The position numbers were made by a program, and so were the translations under genes. From assembly GCA_031769625.1 (NCBI GenBank), contig JAUIMM010000689.1:2257501-2321500 (forward strand): a stretch of DNA of 64,000 bases, given 5' to 3'. A model generated the notes under the pieces. That model was not told the DNA's origin and searched no databases. It saw only the letters and a program-made list of their open reading frames with translations. Shown here one piece after another: positions 1 through 10,942 of this stretch (the first letter of the stretch is position 1; every line of letters starts with the position of its first letter). This DNA comes from Taudactylus pleione (lineage: Eukaryota; Chordata; Amphibia; Anura; Myobatrachidae).

Positions 1-773
1 TCGTGTTTCTTCCCCCTCCTGTTCTTCCTCTTAAAGGTCTTTGGTCTAAGGGGGGTTCCAAAGTGAGGCCTAAAAAAATCTTGTGATCTTATTTCTGATG
101 TTCTTTCCAATGGATTATCCACAATATCTTCTGTGCCTGAAGATTCTAAGTCTGAAGATGAATATCTCTCAAGGGGATTGAAATTTATCTTATAACTGGA
201 ATTTCTTCGAAAACATTCCCTGTTGCATAATCTCTTTTGTCACTTTGAAATTTATTTCTTTTTCTTTCTTTAATAATTTCCTCATAATCAGCCAAATAAT
301 TTTTGTATTTTTCAAAAGTTTTTTGAAATTTTGTTTCTTGTTCATAGACTTTCAATTTGGCACTAACAGAGTCAATTTCTCTGGAACATTGTTCTAAAAT
401 GAGATTGTCATGTTTGATCAAAATCAACATCAATTCATGTGAACATTTTTTAAGGGTCTCGTCCCATTCAATTTTCACATTTTCAGTATTGAGTTCATAG
501 GCTGGGAACAAATGTGGTCTTAATCCCATCGGAATCAGTTTATGTTGCACATAGGTTTCAAACGTTGTCATATCCCACCATGTCCGAGTTTGTTTATGCA
601 AAAGTCTCTTTAATTGCATCAAGTCCTCCTCCCAAGTGTTATCATTTGGACTATAGTTAGTATCTGTAAAGATAGAGCCAACTTCTTCATTCCATTCTCT
701 CTTCTTATTAATAGTTCAGCACTAAGACTGAATGTAGCCATATTGTATAGAGAGGTTATATACTTCGAAGTTC
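1..773 (-). mobile_element. Inverted 5' segment of a Penelope-like element
   Basis: This stretch is the reverse complement of about 4293-5068, the 5' UTR and first ORF of the PLE copy further right. Position 1 corresponds to 5068, so the inverted block continues past the left edge. Its inner end at 771-773 abuts a direct-orientation copy of sequence found at 6292 onward, with a 2-nt overlap at the joint. PLE insertions are known to carry inverted, truncated upstream pieces, so this is read as part of one compound insertion rather than an unrelated element. Confidence 0.85.
185..741 (-). pseudogene. PLE N-terminal ORF fragment, frameshifted
   Basis: On the minus strand this reads the same N-terminal PLE protein as 4325-4909: a WWDM motif, a QHKLIPMGLRP stretch, then a Lys/Glu-rich probable coiled coil. 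The start codon corresponds to about position 741. Compared with 4325 onward there is a 5-bp GAATG duplication near 695, which shifts the frame, so the longest open stretch starts at an internal Met at 622. The function of this domain in PLEs is not established; it precedes the reverse transcriptase. Non-functional remnant. Confidence 0.75.
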
Positions 774-946
774 AGAATGATTCTAAATTTTTGAGAGTTT
801 TTGGCATTGAAAAAATTCAATTGGGTGTTAGGGGTGGAGACCTAACACAGGAACTGTTACGTAGAGAAAGCAAGTGGACCTATAAGATGGGAGGTCTTAA
901 TCCTGAAGGGCTTAATGAATTTATCAATTTCGGAGCATTCCTATAA
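772..946 (+). pseudogene. 3' end of PLE ORF (C-terminus of GIY-YIG domain)
   Basis: This encodes the last roughly 57 residues of the PLE endonuclease, including the ESKWTYKMG motif and the C-terminal NFGAFL, followed by TAA at 944-946. It is nearly identical to 6292-6466, so the two copies are young relative to each other or one derives from the other. The 5' end is cut at the junction with the inverted block. It cannot make a functional protein. Confidence 0.85.
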
Positions 947-2311
947 TATAATATTTATTGATATAATGTTAGAATTTTTGATATGTTATATTATACATAA
1001 ATATGAGACCTTTATGTTTTTGTATATTATTATATGGATTATGTTACATTTATATCATACATATATGATTCTTGATAATGGTTATCTTTATATGAATTCA
1101 AATAATTATTTAGAGGGGTTCTTATTTTATTCACTTTATTTATTTTAGTATAAGATGCTGTTTTATTTATTTAATAATTTTTATTTTATTATTTCTTCAC
1201 TTTTTGTTCACATTATGAGCCATAGAATCACATTTATTATAGTGGAGTATATTTAATTCACTGTGATACTCTGTAAGAATAATTTTTGTCATCAATTGGG
1301 TAATATGTTAAAGATAATTTGAGTACTTGATGACAACTATTTATTTATTGTGCATTACACTTTAGGAAGGTATTCTGGTGATTATAATAGGGTTTTGGTT
1401 TGCACATATCACTTATAAATCCCACATGTCAGAATATAATTTTAATGTTATTAATTATTTATTCTTATTTACATTAATTGATATCAATTATATATGATAA
1501 TGTAATATTTAATAAGGGTTCTATTTATGTATTATATTTTGATAATATTATGGTCTCACAGTATGGATATTATTAGGTGTGTTTCTTGGATTGATGGATG
1601 AAGTAGTTTATCACTTTATACCTACTGTCATTTTATGAATAATGTTTTTACATATATAAAAATATTTTCTCTTTATTGATTATTATTCATGTTAGACACC
1701 TTTATCACTCTATAATAATTTCTGAGTGTCATTATTTACACTGTTTAATTGGTGAGGATATTATTAATTATTAATTAATTTTTTATATGATATTAATTCA
1801 TGTTATCTATTAGGTTTAATTCACTATATATATTATTACCTCTTTTTTTATTGATTGATATTATGTTGATATTCTCAATTATAATTTAATTTATATTCAC
1901 CTATATTCACATTATATATGATAGTCTTTATATTTATATCTACAATTACAGGAATGTTGTTTATTTTGATATCATTATGGTTTGATAGTATAAGCATTAC
2001 TATGTGCTTTCCTGGATTGGAGGACGGAGCCATCAGTCATCCTACTAAATTCTGATTGGAGGAAATAGCCATCAGTCATGTAAGACTGAGATGATTGGTT
2101 GTATTCACTTGAAAAAGATAGGCAGCCCGTAGCACGGGTTGGCCCCTACGACTAAGCCACTGGCAAAACGCGCATCAGGGAGGGAGGACACGCTGCTTGG
2201 CGTCTCCTCCGTTTTAAATGACTTTACCTTATGTTTGTGCAAAATAAATAATAAACATGATACTGCCTACCACTATGATGTTAGAATTATAAATACCCGC
2301 ATTATGCAAGG

Positions 2312-2841
2312 GATGCCGCTAACTCTCTAATTGATAAAAGATTGTTTGTATACGCTCGTCATTAATAGGAAGCAAGACCTCAGAATTTCAGTTACATTGT
2401 GCTGGCAATGAAATCGGAGCGCTGCTGGATATGTTTAAACACTTAATATGTGGACTGTATGCTAATTTAGAGCACTATATATGAGCGCTGTGGAGTGTAT
2501 CTTGTAGATTCTATTATCTATAACAGCGCTGCTGAAAATTATACCATATAATTGTGGAATGTAAGAGATGCCGCTGACTCTTTAATTGATACAAGATTGT
2601 TTATTTGCACACGCTTTAAGCCATTATTAGGTAGCAAGTCTTCAAAATTTCAGTTACACTGCACTGGTTAGGTAATTGGAGCACTGCTGGACATGCTTAA
2701 ACAATAGTAATGTGGACTGTCTGTTACCATAATAACTATCCAGTATCTAATATATGGGCGTCGTGGAAGTCCACCTACTAGATTCTACCATACATAACAG
2801 CGCTGCTGAAAATTATACCAGATATTTGTGGAATGAAAGAC
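2312..2841 (+). repeat. Internal tandem duplication in PLE 3' region (copy A)
   Basis: Two diverged units of about 255 and 275 bp sit head-to-tail: 2312-2566 and 2567-2841. Each opens with GATGCCGCT, passes through TTTCAGTTACA and GTGGACTGT, and ends with ATAACAGCGCTGCTGAAAAT followed by TTGTGGAATG. The divergence between units is far larger than that between copies A and B, so the duplication is older than this insertion. Confidence 0.8.
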
Positions 2842-3427
2842 ATACGATGTTAGTGACTATATATGTTAAAATTTATAGAATAAGATAAGAATTTGACATC
2901 ACAGTGTCTAACATATTAAATGCTGTTGTCTGTATGTATCTGTATCTGAATCTACCATATAGGATAATGCTGGCATAACAGATATTGACTACAAATGTCA
3001 GAACTTATAAAATCAGATAGCACTTTTGATGCTATGCAGCAATTATCAGATTCATTTTGGTATAAGTCCCATAATTATTATTCTATGATATATGGTTATT
3101 AATGAACCACAGCTATGACTTAAACATTGCTACACATATAGAAAGAATATTATGTTTCCAATGATGTAATAAGATACTAGTGTAACACTCAGGAATAGCT
3201 TCATGATAAAGTGAAACTTAATATAATGAGAAAAACAGCAAAATCCTTAATTTCACCTAAGAAGGAGAATTACTAATAATTGTTGATATTATAATTTGTG
3301 GTATAAAATATTCTCTTTAATACCTACCATATATAAGCCAATACCAGGCTATATATATATTTTTTCTCCTTCCTTGGTGATTATGCGGGTAATAGTAGGT
3401 GAATATAAGGCACATACAACATAGGTT

Positions 3428-4075
3428 TCTGTCAATATTTTAATCACACATTTTTTTGTACACATTTATTTTTATAATTCGCCTTAATAAAAGTTATATT
3501 TTAACTCTTTGAACCAGGTCTTCCATCTGTACTGTGTACATTTAGTCATAATCTGTGTGTGCCCATTATGAGAATACTTTTTCTGTATTTTGGTTTATAT
3601 TACAATGGGTGACAGTGACAGGGTGATGACAGGAAGAGGGTGACAGCCAGTGCATGATAAATACAAAAGAAATTAAATTGTCTTACCTGGCACTGCAGTG
3701 CGTGGACGGCTCCTCCTAACTTGGAACATGCCGGGGATGGTCACGAGTTCGTGACATCAGATCCCCGGCGTCCAAGCAGCAGCACAGCCAGAGGAAGCTG
3801 GGGTTGGAGGGGAGGAGAGGGGAGAGCGTGGCCCCTCCTCCTCTTCCAGCCGGGCACAACTCTTAAGCTGTGTCACTCTGAGGGGGAAGTTTTTGTCAAT
3901 ATTTTAATCACACATTTTCTTGTACACATTTATTTTTATAATTCGCCTTAATAAAATTTATATTTTAACTCTTTGAACCAGGTACTGTACTGTGTACATT
4001 TAGTCATAATCTGTGTGTGCCCATTATGAGAATACTTTTTTTGTTTTTTGTTTTATATTACATTGTATTTATTCT
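3428..4075 (+). repeat. Duplicated PLE tail with GC-rich module
   Basis: A tail of about 170 bp (GTCAATATTTTAATCACACA... to GAGAATACTTTTT) occurs at 3428-3590 and again at 3893-4055, separated by a filler and a GC-rich module at 3721-3890. The module (CCGGGGATGGTCACGAG, a GGAGGGGAGGAGAGGGG run, GCTGTGTCACTCTGAGGGGG) recurs after the copy B tail at 8741. The module therefore looks like part of this PLE family's end, or a companion sequence mobilised with it. Confidence 0.7.
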
Positions 4076-4324
4076 CAGGTGCACCTCCCCAAGAAAGCAA
4101 GCACATAATTTAAGATGGTTTATTGATTAGGGGAATGGATTTTTGATAAGATAAGAGTTCCTGTGCAGATATTCTTTTGTTGTGTCAATTGTATTATTCT
4201 GAGGACTTTCTCAGATATTTATCGTGCACGGAACTTATAATTTAATACATACTACAGACTTTATATTGATAGTCTGGTTTTGTTGATTTGAAGAACTTCG
4301 AAGTATATAACCTCTCTATACAAT

Positions 4325-4909
4325 ATGGCTACATTCAGTCTTAGTGCTGAACTATTAATAAGAAGAGAGAATGAAGAAGTTGGCTCTATCTTTACAGATA
4401 CTAACTATAGTCCAAATGATAACACTTGGGAGGAGGATTTGATGCAATTAAAGAGACTTTTGCATAAACAAACTCGGACATGGTGGGATATGACAACGTT
4501 TGAAACCTATGTGCAACATAAACTGATTCCGAGGGGATTAAGACCACGTTTGTTCCCAGCCTATGAACTCAATACTGAAAATTTGAAAATTGAATGGGAA
4601 GAGACCCTTAAAAAATGTTCACATGAATTGATGTTGATTTTGATCAAACATGACAATCTCATTTTAGAACAATGTTCCAGAGAAATTGACTCTGTTAGTG
4701 CCAAATTGAAAGTCTATGAACAAGAAAGAAAATTTAAAAAAACTTTTGAAAAATACAAAAAAGATTTGGCTGATTATGAAGAAATTATTAAAGAAAGAAA
4801 AAGAAATAGATTTCAAAGAGACAAAAGAGATTATGCAACAGGGAATGTTTTCAAATGGCCTCGAAGAAATTCCAGTTATAAGAAAAATTTCAATCCCCTT
4901 GAGAGATAA
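4325..4909 (+). pseudogene. PLE N-terminal ORF (coiled-coil region)
   Basis: An open frame of 194 codons starts at the ATG following the 5' UTR; the same start is preserved in the inverted copy. Near residues 50-60 it has HKQTRTWWDMTTFETYVQHK, which also appears, diverged, in the second PLE of this window (VKETQVWWDIVGLENYLK at about 43690). Residues 105-175 are very rich in Lys and Glu and likely form a coiled coil. In the family this region leads into the RT, but here the frame closes at 4907-4909, and the following coding sequence continues in other frames. Confidence 0.75.
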
Positions 4910-5081
4910 TCATCTTCAGACTTAGAATCTTCAGGCACAGAAGATATTGTGGATAATCCATTGGAAAGAACATCAGAAATAAGATCGCAAGATTTTTAGG
5001 CCTCCCTTTGGAACCCCCCTTAGACCAAAGACCTTTAAGAGGAAGAACAGGAGGGGGAAGAAACACGAGAAACCAAGGGAG

Positions 5082-5351
5082 GTGGGACAATCAGGATACT
5101 CCAAGATATCAGAAACGATAACAGAGAAGATAATTAATTTGGAACTTGATAAGAGGGTACATGAATCAGCATTAAGAGTCATCAATATTTCTGATAAGAT
5201 TTTAATGGAACAACAACTTAATTTACTGAGTAAAGGACTTTCCTTTTCTCCTACCCATCATCTGGATAGATTTAATTGGGAAAAAGATGTGAAACTCTTT
5301 GGGAGGAAGCTTTTGCTCAAAAAAAAATTTTGTTGTGGATGCGGTATATAG
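5082..5351 (+). pseudogene. PLE RT N-terminal remnant, broken at an A-run
   Basis: The 89-codon frame includes LLSKGLSFSPT, which matches the start of PLE reverse transcriptases, then DRFNWEKDVKLFGRKLLL. It runs into a run of nine A's at 5320-5328, after which the neighbouring frame reads the RT catalytic box. The intervening fingers and palm motifs, normally a few hundred residues, are absent. A deletion with its joint at the A-run is the simplest reading. Confidence 0.75.
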
Positions 5352-6466
5352 ACGACATCTTAATACTATGGGAGGGTCCGAAAGAAGAGTTGGAGGAATT
5401 CATTAATACTCTGAATATGAACCAACTTAATTTGAAACTTACCCTTGACATTAGTCGTCAAGAAATTAGCTTCCTGGATTTGAAGATACAAGTAGCAGAA
5501 GATGGTCAACTGGTCACTGGTTTATTCAGAAAACATACTGCAACAAACAGTGTACTTCATCACAGTAGTTCTCATTTTCCACCTATCCTTAGAGGTATAA
5601 CGAAGGGTGAATTTTTGCGTATCAAACGTAACTGTTCAAATTTAGAAAAATATCAAATTAAATGCCAAGAACTCAGTCAGAGACTTCTAGACAGAGGGTA
5701 TAGCAAAAGAGCTATTAAAAAAGCGAAATATGAGGCAGATCAAAGAAACAGACAACTGATATATCCGAAAAATAGGAGGAAAGAAGAGTCTACAGAAGTG
5801 AGATTTATAGGAGATTTCTGTAAAGAGTGGAAGGAGATCCAGTCAATATTACAAAAACATTGGCATGTATTAATGCTGGATCCTGATTTGGCGATGAATC
5901 TGAAGCCTAGAGTACAGATGTCCTGGAGAAGAACAAAGAATCTGAGAGACTATCTAGTGCATAGTCATTTCACCAAGAAAAACAAAAAACAACAGATAGT
6001 TATGGGCTCACATAAATGTGGGTGCTGTAAAGCATGCCAATTCATGGTCAAAACTCTGGAATTTAAGGATAAATTCCAGAAAATACATAAAATCCATGAT
6101 TATATTAACTGCAACACATCAGGAATTATTTATTGCATCAAATGCCCTTGTGAAAAGAACTATATTGGCATGACAACTAGACCCCTTAAGCAAAGGACAC
6201 TAGAACATGTGGGTAATATCAGGAACTCTGTCTCTGACTTAATGAAAAATAAAAAATTGACATCTGCCTCACGACACTTTCATGAATTTCATCAGAATGA
6301 TTCTAAATTTTTGAGAGTTTTTGGCATTGAAAAAATTCAATTGGGTGTTAGGGGTGGAGACCTAACACAGGAACTATTACGTAGAGAAAGCAAGTGGACC
6401 TATAAGATGGGAGGTCTTAATCCTGAAGGGCTTAATGAATTTATCAATTTCGGAGCATTCCTATAA
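5276..6466 (+). pseudogene. PLE RT catalytic end plus GIY-YIG endonuclease
   Basis: A 396-codon uninterrupted ORF. Residues 22-27 are MRYIDD, the RT catalytic box; residues 40-120 continue the RT thumb (SFLDLKI, SSHFPP, FLRIKRNC). Residues 121-235 form the PLE linker, with WRRTKNLRDYLV. A Cys cluster (HKCGCCKACQF) at about 245-255 resembles the zinc-binding motif that precedes the nuclease in PLEs. The GIY-YIG nuclease follows: GIIY at 283-286, YIG at 296-298, a conserved Arg (TTRPLKQR) and Glu/Trp in RRESKWTYK near 370. The nuclease would nick target DNA for primed reverse transcription. The endonuclease looks intact, but the upstream RT core is missing. The ATG at 5276 is probably only an internal Met. 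Confidence 0.85.
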
Positions 6467-7363
6467 TATAATATTTATTGATATAATGTTAGAATTTTTT
6501 ATATAAGTAATATTATACATAAATATGAGACCTTTATGTTTTTGTATATTATTATATGGATTATGTTACATTTATATCATACATATATGATTCTTGATAA
6601 TGGTTATCTTTATATGAATTCAAATAATTATTTAGAGGGGTTCTTATTTCATCCACTTTATTTATTTTAGTATAAGATGCTGTTTTATTTATTTTATAAT
6701 TTTTATTTTATTATTTTTTCATTTTTTGTTCACGTTATGAGTCATAGAATCACATTTATTGTAGTGGAGTATATTTAATTCACTGTGATACTCTGTAAGA
6801 ATAATTTTTGTCATCAATTGGGTAATATGTTAAAGATAATTTGAGTACTTGATGACAACTATTTATTTATTGTGCATTACACTTTAGGAAGGTATTCTGG
6901 TGATTATAATAGGGTTTTGGTTAGCACATATCACTTATAAATCCCACATGTCAGAATATAATTTTAATGTTATTAATTATTTATTCTTATTTACATTAAT
7001 TGATATCAATTATATATGATAATGTAATATTTAATAAGGGTTCTATTTATGTATTATATTTTGATAATATTATGGTCTCACAGTATGGATATTATTAGGT
7101 GTGTTTCTTGGATTGATGGATGAAGTAGTTTATCACTTTATACCTACTGTCATTTTATGAATAATGTTATTACATATATAAAAATATTTTCTCTTTATTG
7201 ATTATTATTCATGTTAGACACCTTTATCACTCTATAATAATTTCTGAGTGTCATTATTTACACTGTTTAATTGGTGAGGATATTATTAATTATTAATTAA
7301 TTTTTTATATGATATTAATTCATGTTATCTATTAGGTTTAATTCACTATATATATTATTACCT

Positions 7364-7394
7364 CTTAGTCGTAGGGTTGGCCCCTACGACTAAG
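7364..7394 (+). repeat. Perfect hairpin at a PLE deletion joint
   Basis: CTTAGTCGTAGGG (7364-7376) and its exact complement (7382-7394) flank a 5-nt loop. In copy A the same place holds about 288 bp of other sequence (1847-2134), and only the right arm exists. The left arm is therefore a short inverted copy of the downstream sequence, inserted where the 288 bp were lost. Confidence 0.85.
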
Positions 7395-7549
7395 CCACTG
7401 GCAAAACGCGCATCAGGGAGGGAGGACACGCTGCTTGGCGTCTCCTCCGTTTTAAATGACTTTACCTTATGTTTGTGCAAAATAAATAATAAACATGATA
7501 CTGCCTACCACTATGATGTTAGAATTATAAATACCCGCATTATGCAAGG

Positions 7550-8080
7550 GATGCCGCTAACTCTCTAATTGATAAAAGATTGTTTGTATACGCTCAAGTC
7601 ATTAATAGGAAGCAAGACCTCAGAATTTCAGTTACATTGTGCTGGCAATGAAATCGGAGCGCTGCTGGATATGTTTAAACACTTAATATGTGGACTGTAT
7701 GCTAATTTAGAGCACTATATATGGGCGCTGTGGAGTGTATCTTGTAGATTCTATTATCTATAACAGCGCTGCTGAAAATTATACCATATAATTGTGGAAT
7801 GTAAGAGATGCCGCTGACTCTTTAATTGATACAAGATTGTTTGTTTGCACACGCTTTAAGCCATTATTAGGTAGCAAGTCTTCAAAATTTCAGTTACACT
7901 GCGCTGGTTAGGTAATTGGAGCACTGCTGGACATGCTTAAACAATAGTAATGTGGACTGTCTGTTACCGTAGTAATTTTCCAGTATCTAATATATGGGCG
8001 TCGTGGAAGTCCACCTACTAGATTCTACCATACATAACAGCGCTGCTGAAAATTATACCAGATATTTGTGGAATGAAAGA
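7550..8080 (+). repeat. Internal tandem duplication in PLE 3' region (copy B)
   Basis: The counterpart of 2312-2841, with the same two units (7550-7806 and 7807-8080). It differs from copy A by scattered substitutions. Confidence 0.8.
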
Positions 8081-8740
8081 CATACGATGTTAGTGACTAT
8101 ATATGTTAAAATTTATAGAAGATAAGAATTTGACATCACAGTGTCTAACATATTAAATGCTGTTGTCTGTATGTAACTGTATCTGAATCTACCATATAGG
8201 ATAATGCTGGCATAACAGATATTGACTACAAATGTCAGAACTTATAAAATCAGATAGCGCTTTTGATGTTATGCAGCAATTATCAGATTCATTTTGGTAT
8301 AAGTCCCATAATTATTATTCTATGATATATGGTTATTAATGAACCACAGCTATGACTTAAACATTGCTACACATATAGAAAGAATATTTTGTTTCCAATT
8401 GTGTAATAAGATACTAGTGTAACACTCAGGAATAGCTTCTTGATAAAGTGAAACTTAATATAATGAGAAAAACAGCAAAATCCTTAATTTCACCTAAGAA
8501 GGAGAATTACTAATAATTGTTGATATTATAATTTGTGGTTAAGATATTCTCTTTAATACCTACCATATATAAGCCAATACCAGGCTATATATATATTTTT
8601 TCTCCTTCTTTGGTGATTATGCGGGTAATAGTAGGTGAATATAAGGCACATACAACATAGGTTTTTGTCAATATTTTAATCACACATTTTCTTGTTCACA
8701 TTTATTTTTATAATTCGCCTTAATAAAAGTTATATTTTAA

Positions 8741-9165
8741 CCTTGGAACACGCCGGGGATGGTCACGAGTTTGTGACGTCAGATCCCCGGGGTCCAAGCA
8801 GCAGCACAGCCAGAGGAAGCTGGGGTTGGAGGGGAGGAGAGGGGAGAGCGTGGCTCCTCCTCCTCTTCCAGCCGGGCACAACTCTTAAGCTGTGTCACTC
8901 TGAGGGGGAGGAGCTCAGGAGAGGGGAGGAGAAGAGTGATCACTCCTCCCACTCCAGCCGTGCCCTGCCTGCTGTCAATCAACAAAGTATGGGCCGATGT
9001 TCCAGCAGCGGCTGTGGCTGTCTGCCGGTGTGTAGCGGCATATGAGTCAGTGTTGACTCATTGTAACTCTGGCGGCTTTGGGGGACAGCAGCACAGCGGC
9101 GGGACAGATGACGCCCTTACAACTTGGCGCCGTACGCGGCTGCGTACTCGGCGTAATGGGCCGGC
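8741..9165 (+). other. GC-rich module between PLE tail and retrovirus
   Basis: The first 165 bp match 3721-3890. The rest (GGAGCTCAGGAGAGGGGAGG, then CpG-rich sequence to 9165) has no recognised match in the window. Short open frames here are not supported as genes. It ends where retroviral RT-coding sequence begins abruptly. Confidence 0.6.
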
Positions 9166-9960
9166 GCTGCATGCAGAACCCACCAAATGCAACCCATTTT
9201 ACTGTCATTGACCTCTGTTCTGCTTTCTTCTCTGTACCTCTTCATCCTGTCAGTACCTATTCACCTTTACATACAGGGGGGTACAATACACATGGACACG
9301 ATTGCCCCAGGGCTTCATATATCTTCCCCCAGGCCTTACACGACTGTTTACAATCTTTTGAACCTACCAATGGATCTGTTCTAATACAATATGTGGACGA
9401 TTTATTGTTGTGTTCTGATTCGTTTATGTCATGTTTAAATGATACTAAACTTTTATTGCTTCATCTCTCGCAAACAGGACACAAGGTTGCTAAGGACAAA
9501 CTACAGCCATGCCAGTCCAGGGTTAAATACTTGGGACATTGCCTAACCCAGGGGTTACGATATCTGACCACTGACAGAATCCAAGCCATACAGACCATGA
9601 CACTGCCGCAGAACCAACAGCAAATCCGTACCTTCTTGGGAATGTGTGGATACTGCAGAATGTGGATCCCAGGTTTTTCTATTTTGGCCTTGCCATTACA
9701 GGACTTAGTCTCTTCCTCAAAGCCCAATCATGTCGTACACACATAGGAAACAGAGCAGGCTTTCCTTAACCTTAAGGATAGTCTGACAAGAGCACCTGCA
9801 TTGGGAATACCTAATTATGAAAAACCATTTGATTTGTACTGTACGGAAGCTAATGGTTGTGCAGCAGGTGTCCTCACACAAAATCATGGTGATGCCAGTA
9901 GGGCCGTAGCATACTACAGTGCACAATTGGACACTGTGGCAAGATCACTCCCAACGTGTT
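9165..9960 (+). pseudogene. ERV reverse transcriptase (C-terminal part)
   Basis: The similarity starts at HFTVIDLCSAFFSVPLHP, which contains the first catalytic Asp of the palm. It continues through FPQALHDCL to the YVDD catalytic box at about 9391-9402 and the thumb motif FLGMCGYCRMWIPGF. An in-frame TAG at 9744-9746 interrupts the frame, after which similarity resumes in the connection domain (LNLKDSLTRAPALGIPNY). The fingers subdomain is missing because the element is truncated. RT would copy viral RNA to DNA; this copy is inactive. Confidence 0.9.
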
Positions 9961-10900
9961 GAAGTGTAGCAGCAACTGCTCTATTGGTAAGAGTAAGAGT
10001 GAGGATGTAGTATTAGGCCATGATATGATTGTCTATACTCCCCATGCTGTATCTGCTTTGCTAAATTCTGCCAAAACCAGACATGTCTCCTCAGCTAGGT
10101 TCATGAAATGGGAACTAGCCCTAATAGCACCTGCAAACATCACCATTAAGTGGTGCAGTACGTTAAATCCAGCAACGTATTTACCATATGTGCCTAAGGT
10201 TGCACAAAGGGTGGAGGGAGGTGAGTTGCTGATGGAAGGTGAGTTCTGCAGGTATGTTGATGCACATGATTGTATGGAATATCTGAATCAGACCTTTACT
10301 GCAATACCTGACATACGGGATACACCTTTAGAAAATGTAGATGTGACATTTTACACGGATGGGAGTTGTCATAGACAGACTGACACTGGAGAGTTATGTA
10401 CAGGTTATGCTGTGGTAAATGACGAAGACATCATAGAAGCCGAACCTCTTGGTTCACCTCACTCGGCCCAAGTGGCGGAGCTGGTGGCATTAAGGAGAGC
10501 TTGTGAATTAGCAGAAGGCAAATCTGCTAATATCTACACTGACTCTAGGTACGCCTTCGGGGTAGTACATGATTTTGGTGCTCTATGGCGTCTGAGAAAT
10601 TTTATGACAGCAGCAGGCACACCAGTTTCACATTAAAAACATATAAAAGGACTACTGACAGCGATCCAATTGCCTAAGGCAGTGGCCGTAATTAAGTGTA
10701 AAGCCTATACATGTGAGGACGATCCGGTGTCACTGGGCAACAACAGGGCAGATGAAGCTGCCAAATGGGCAGCAGGGTTAAAAGTGAACATGCCAATTAA
10801 CCAAATGATGTTTCAAATGATTGATATGCGGAAATTAATTGAGATGCAAAATTTGTGTTCCATTCAGGAAAAGGCAGTCTGAAGGTCCAAGGGATGTGGG
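9956..10900 (+). pseudogene. ERV RT connection and RNase H
   Basis: The open frame at 9956-10636 covers the end of RT and an RNase H. The active-site residues are visible: Asp in VTFYTDGSC, Glu in AQVAELVALRRA and Asp in ANIYTDSRYAFG. A stop after PVSH at 10636 is followed by a second frame (10670-10882) with GNNRADEAAKWAA, the region of the last catalytic Asp. RNase H would remove the RNA strand of the hybrid. At least one stop or frameshift separates the two pieces. Confidence 0.9.
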
Positions 10901-10942
10901 CAAGAGTCCTCTGTACTCTGGAGAGATGGACAAGGTAAGCCA

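Larger units (their letters stand above)
772..4080 (+). mobile_element. PLE copy A, 3' portion (pLTR-like upstream unit)
   Basis: From 772 the sequence follows 6292 onward almost base for base: the end of the GIY-YIG ORF, an AT-rich 3' UTR, an internally duplicated segment and a tail. It leads directly into a second, longer copy of the same element in the same orientation. A 3' portion placed upstream of a fuller copy is the partial-tandem layout described for Penelope elements (pseudo-LTR). Copy A keeps about 288 bp (1847-2134) that copy B lacks at the equivalent place (7367). Confidence 0.85.
4081..8740 (+). mobile_element. Penelope-like element copy B, internally deleted
   Basis: This is the more complete PLE copy: 5' UTR, N-terminal ORF (4325), remnant RT and GIY-YIG ORF (5276-6466), AT-rich 3' UTR and tail. 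PLEs are retroelements whose RT is related to telomerase and which usually carry a GIY-YIG endonuclease. The fingers and palm before YIDD are missing, so the copy could not reverse-transcribe itself. Its left limit is not sharply defined; I place it where similarity to the copy A tail ends. Confidence 0.8.

Noticed and set aside
2015..2100. Possible hammerhead in the first PLE around two CCATCAGTCAT motifs
   Set aside because: The minus strand gives CTGATGG instead of CTGANGA, and no GAAA partner at the right distance was found.
2139..2330. 63-codon frame present in both PLE copies (also 7377-7568)
   Set aside because: Conserved only because the repeats are copies; no start context, domain or codon pattern supports it.
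8779..9211. Short frames in the GC-rich module before the retrovirus
   Set aside because: Low-complexity Gly/Ser/Arg/Glu translations with no similarity; both strands are open because of base composition.
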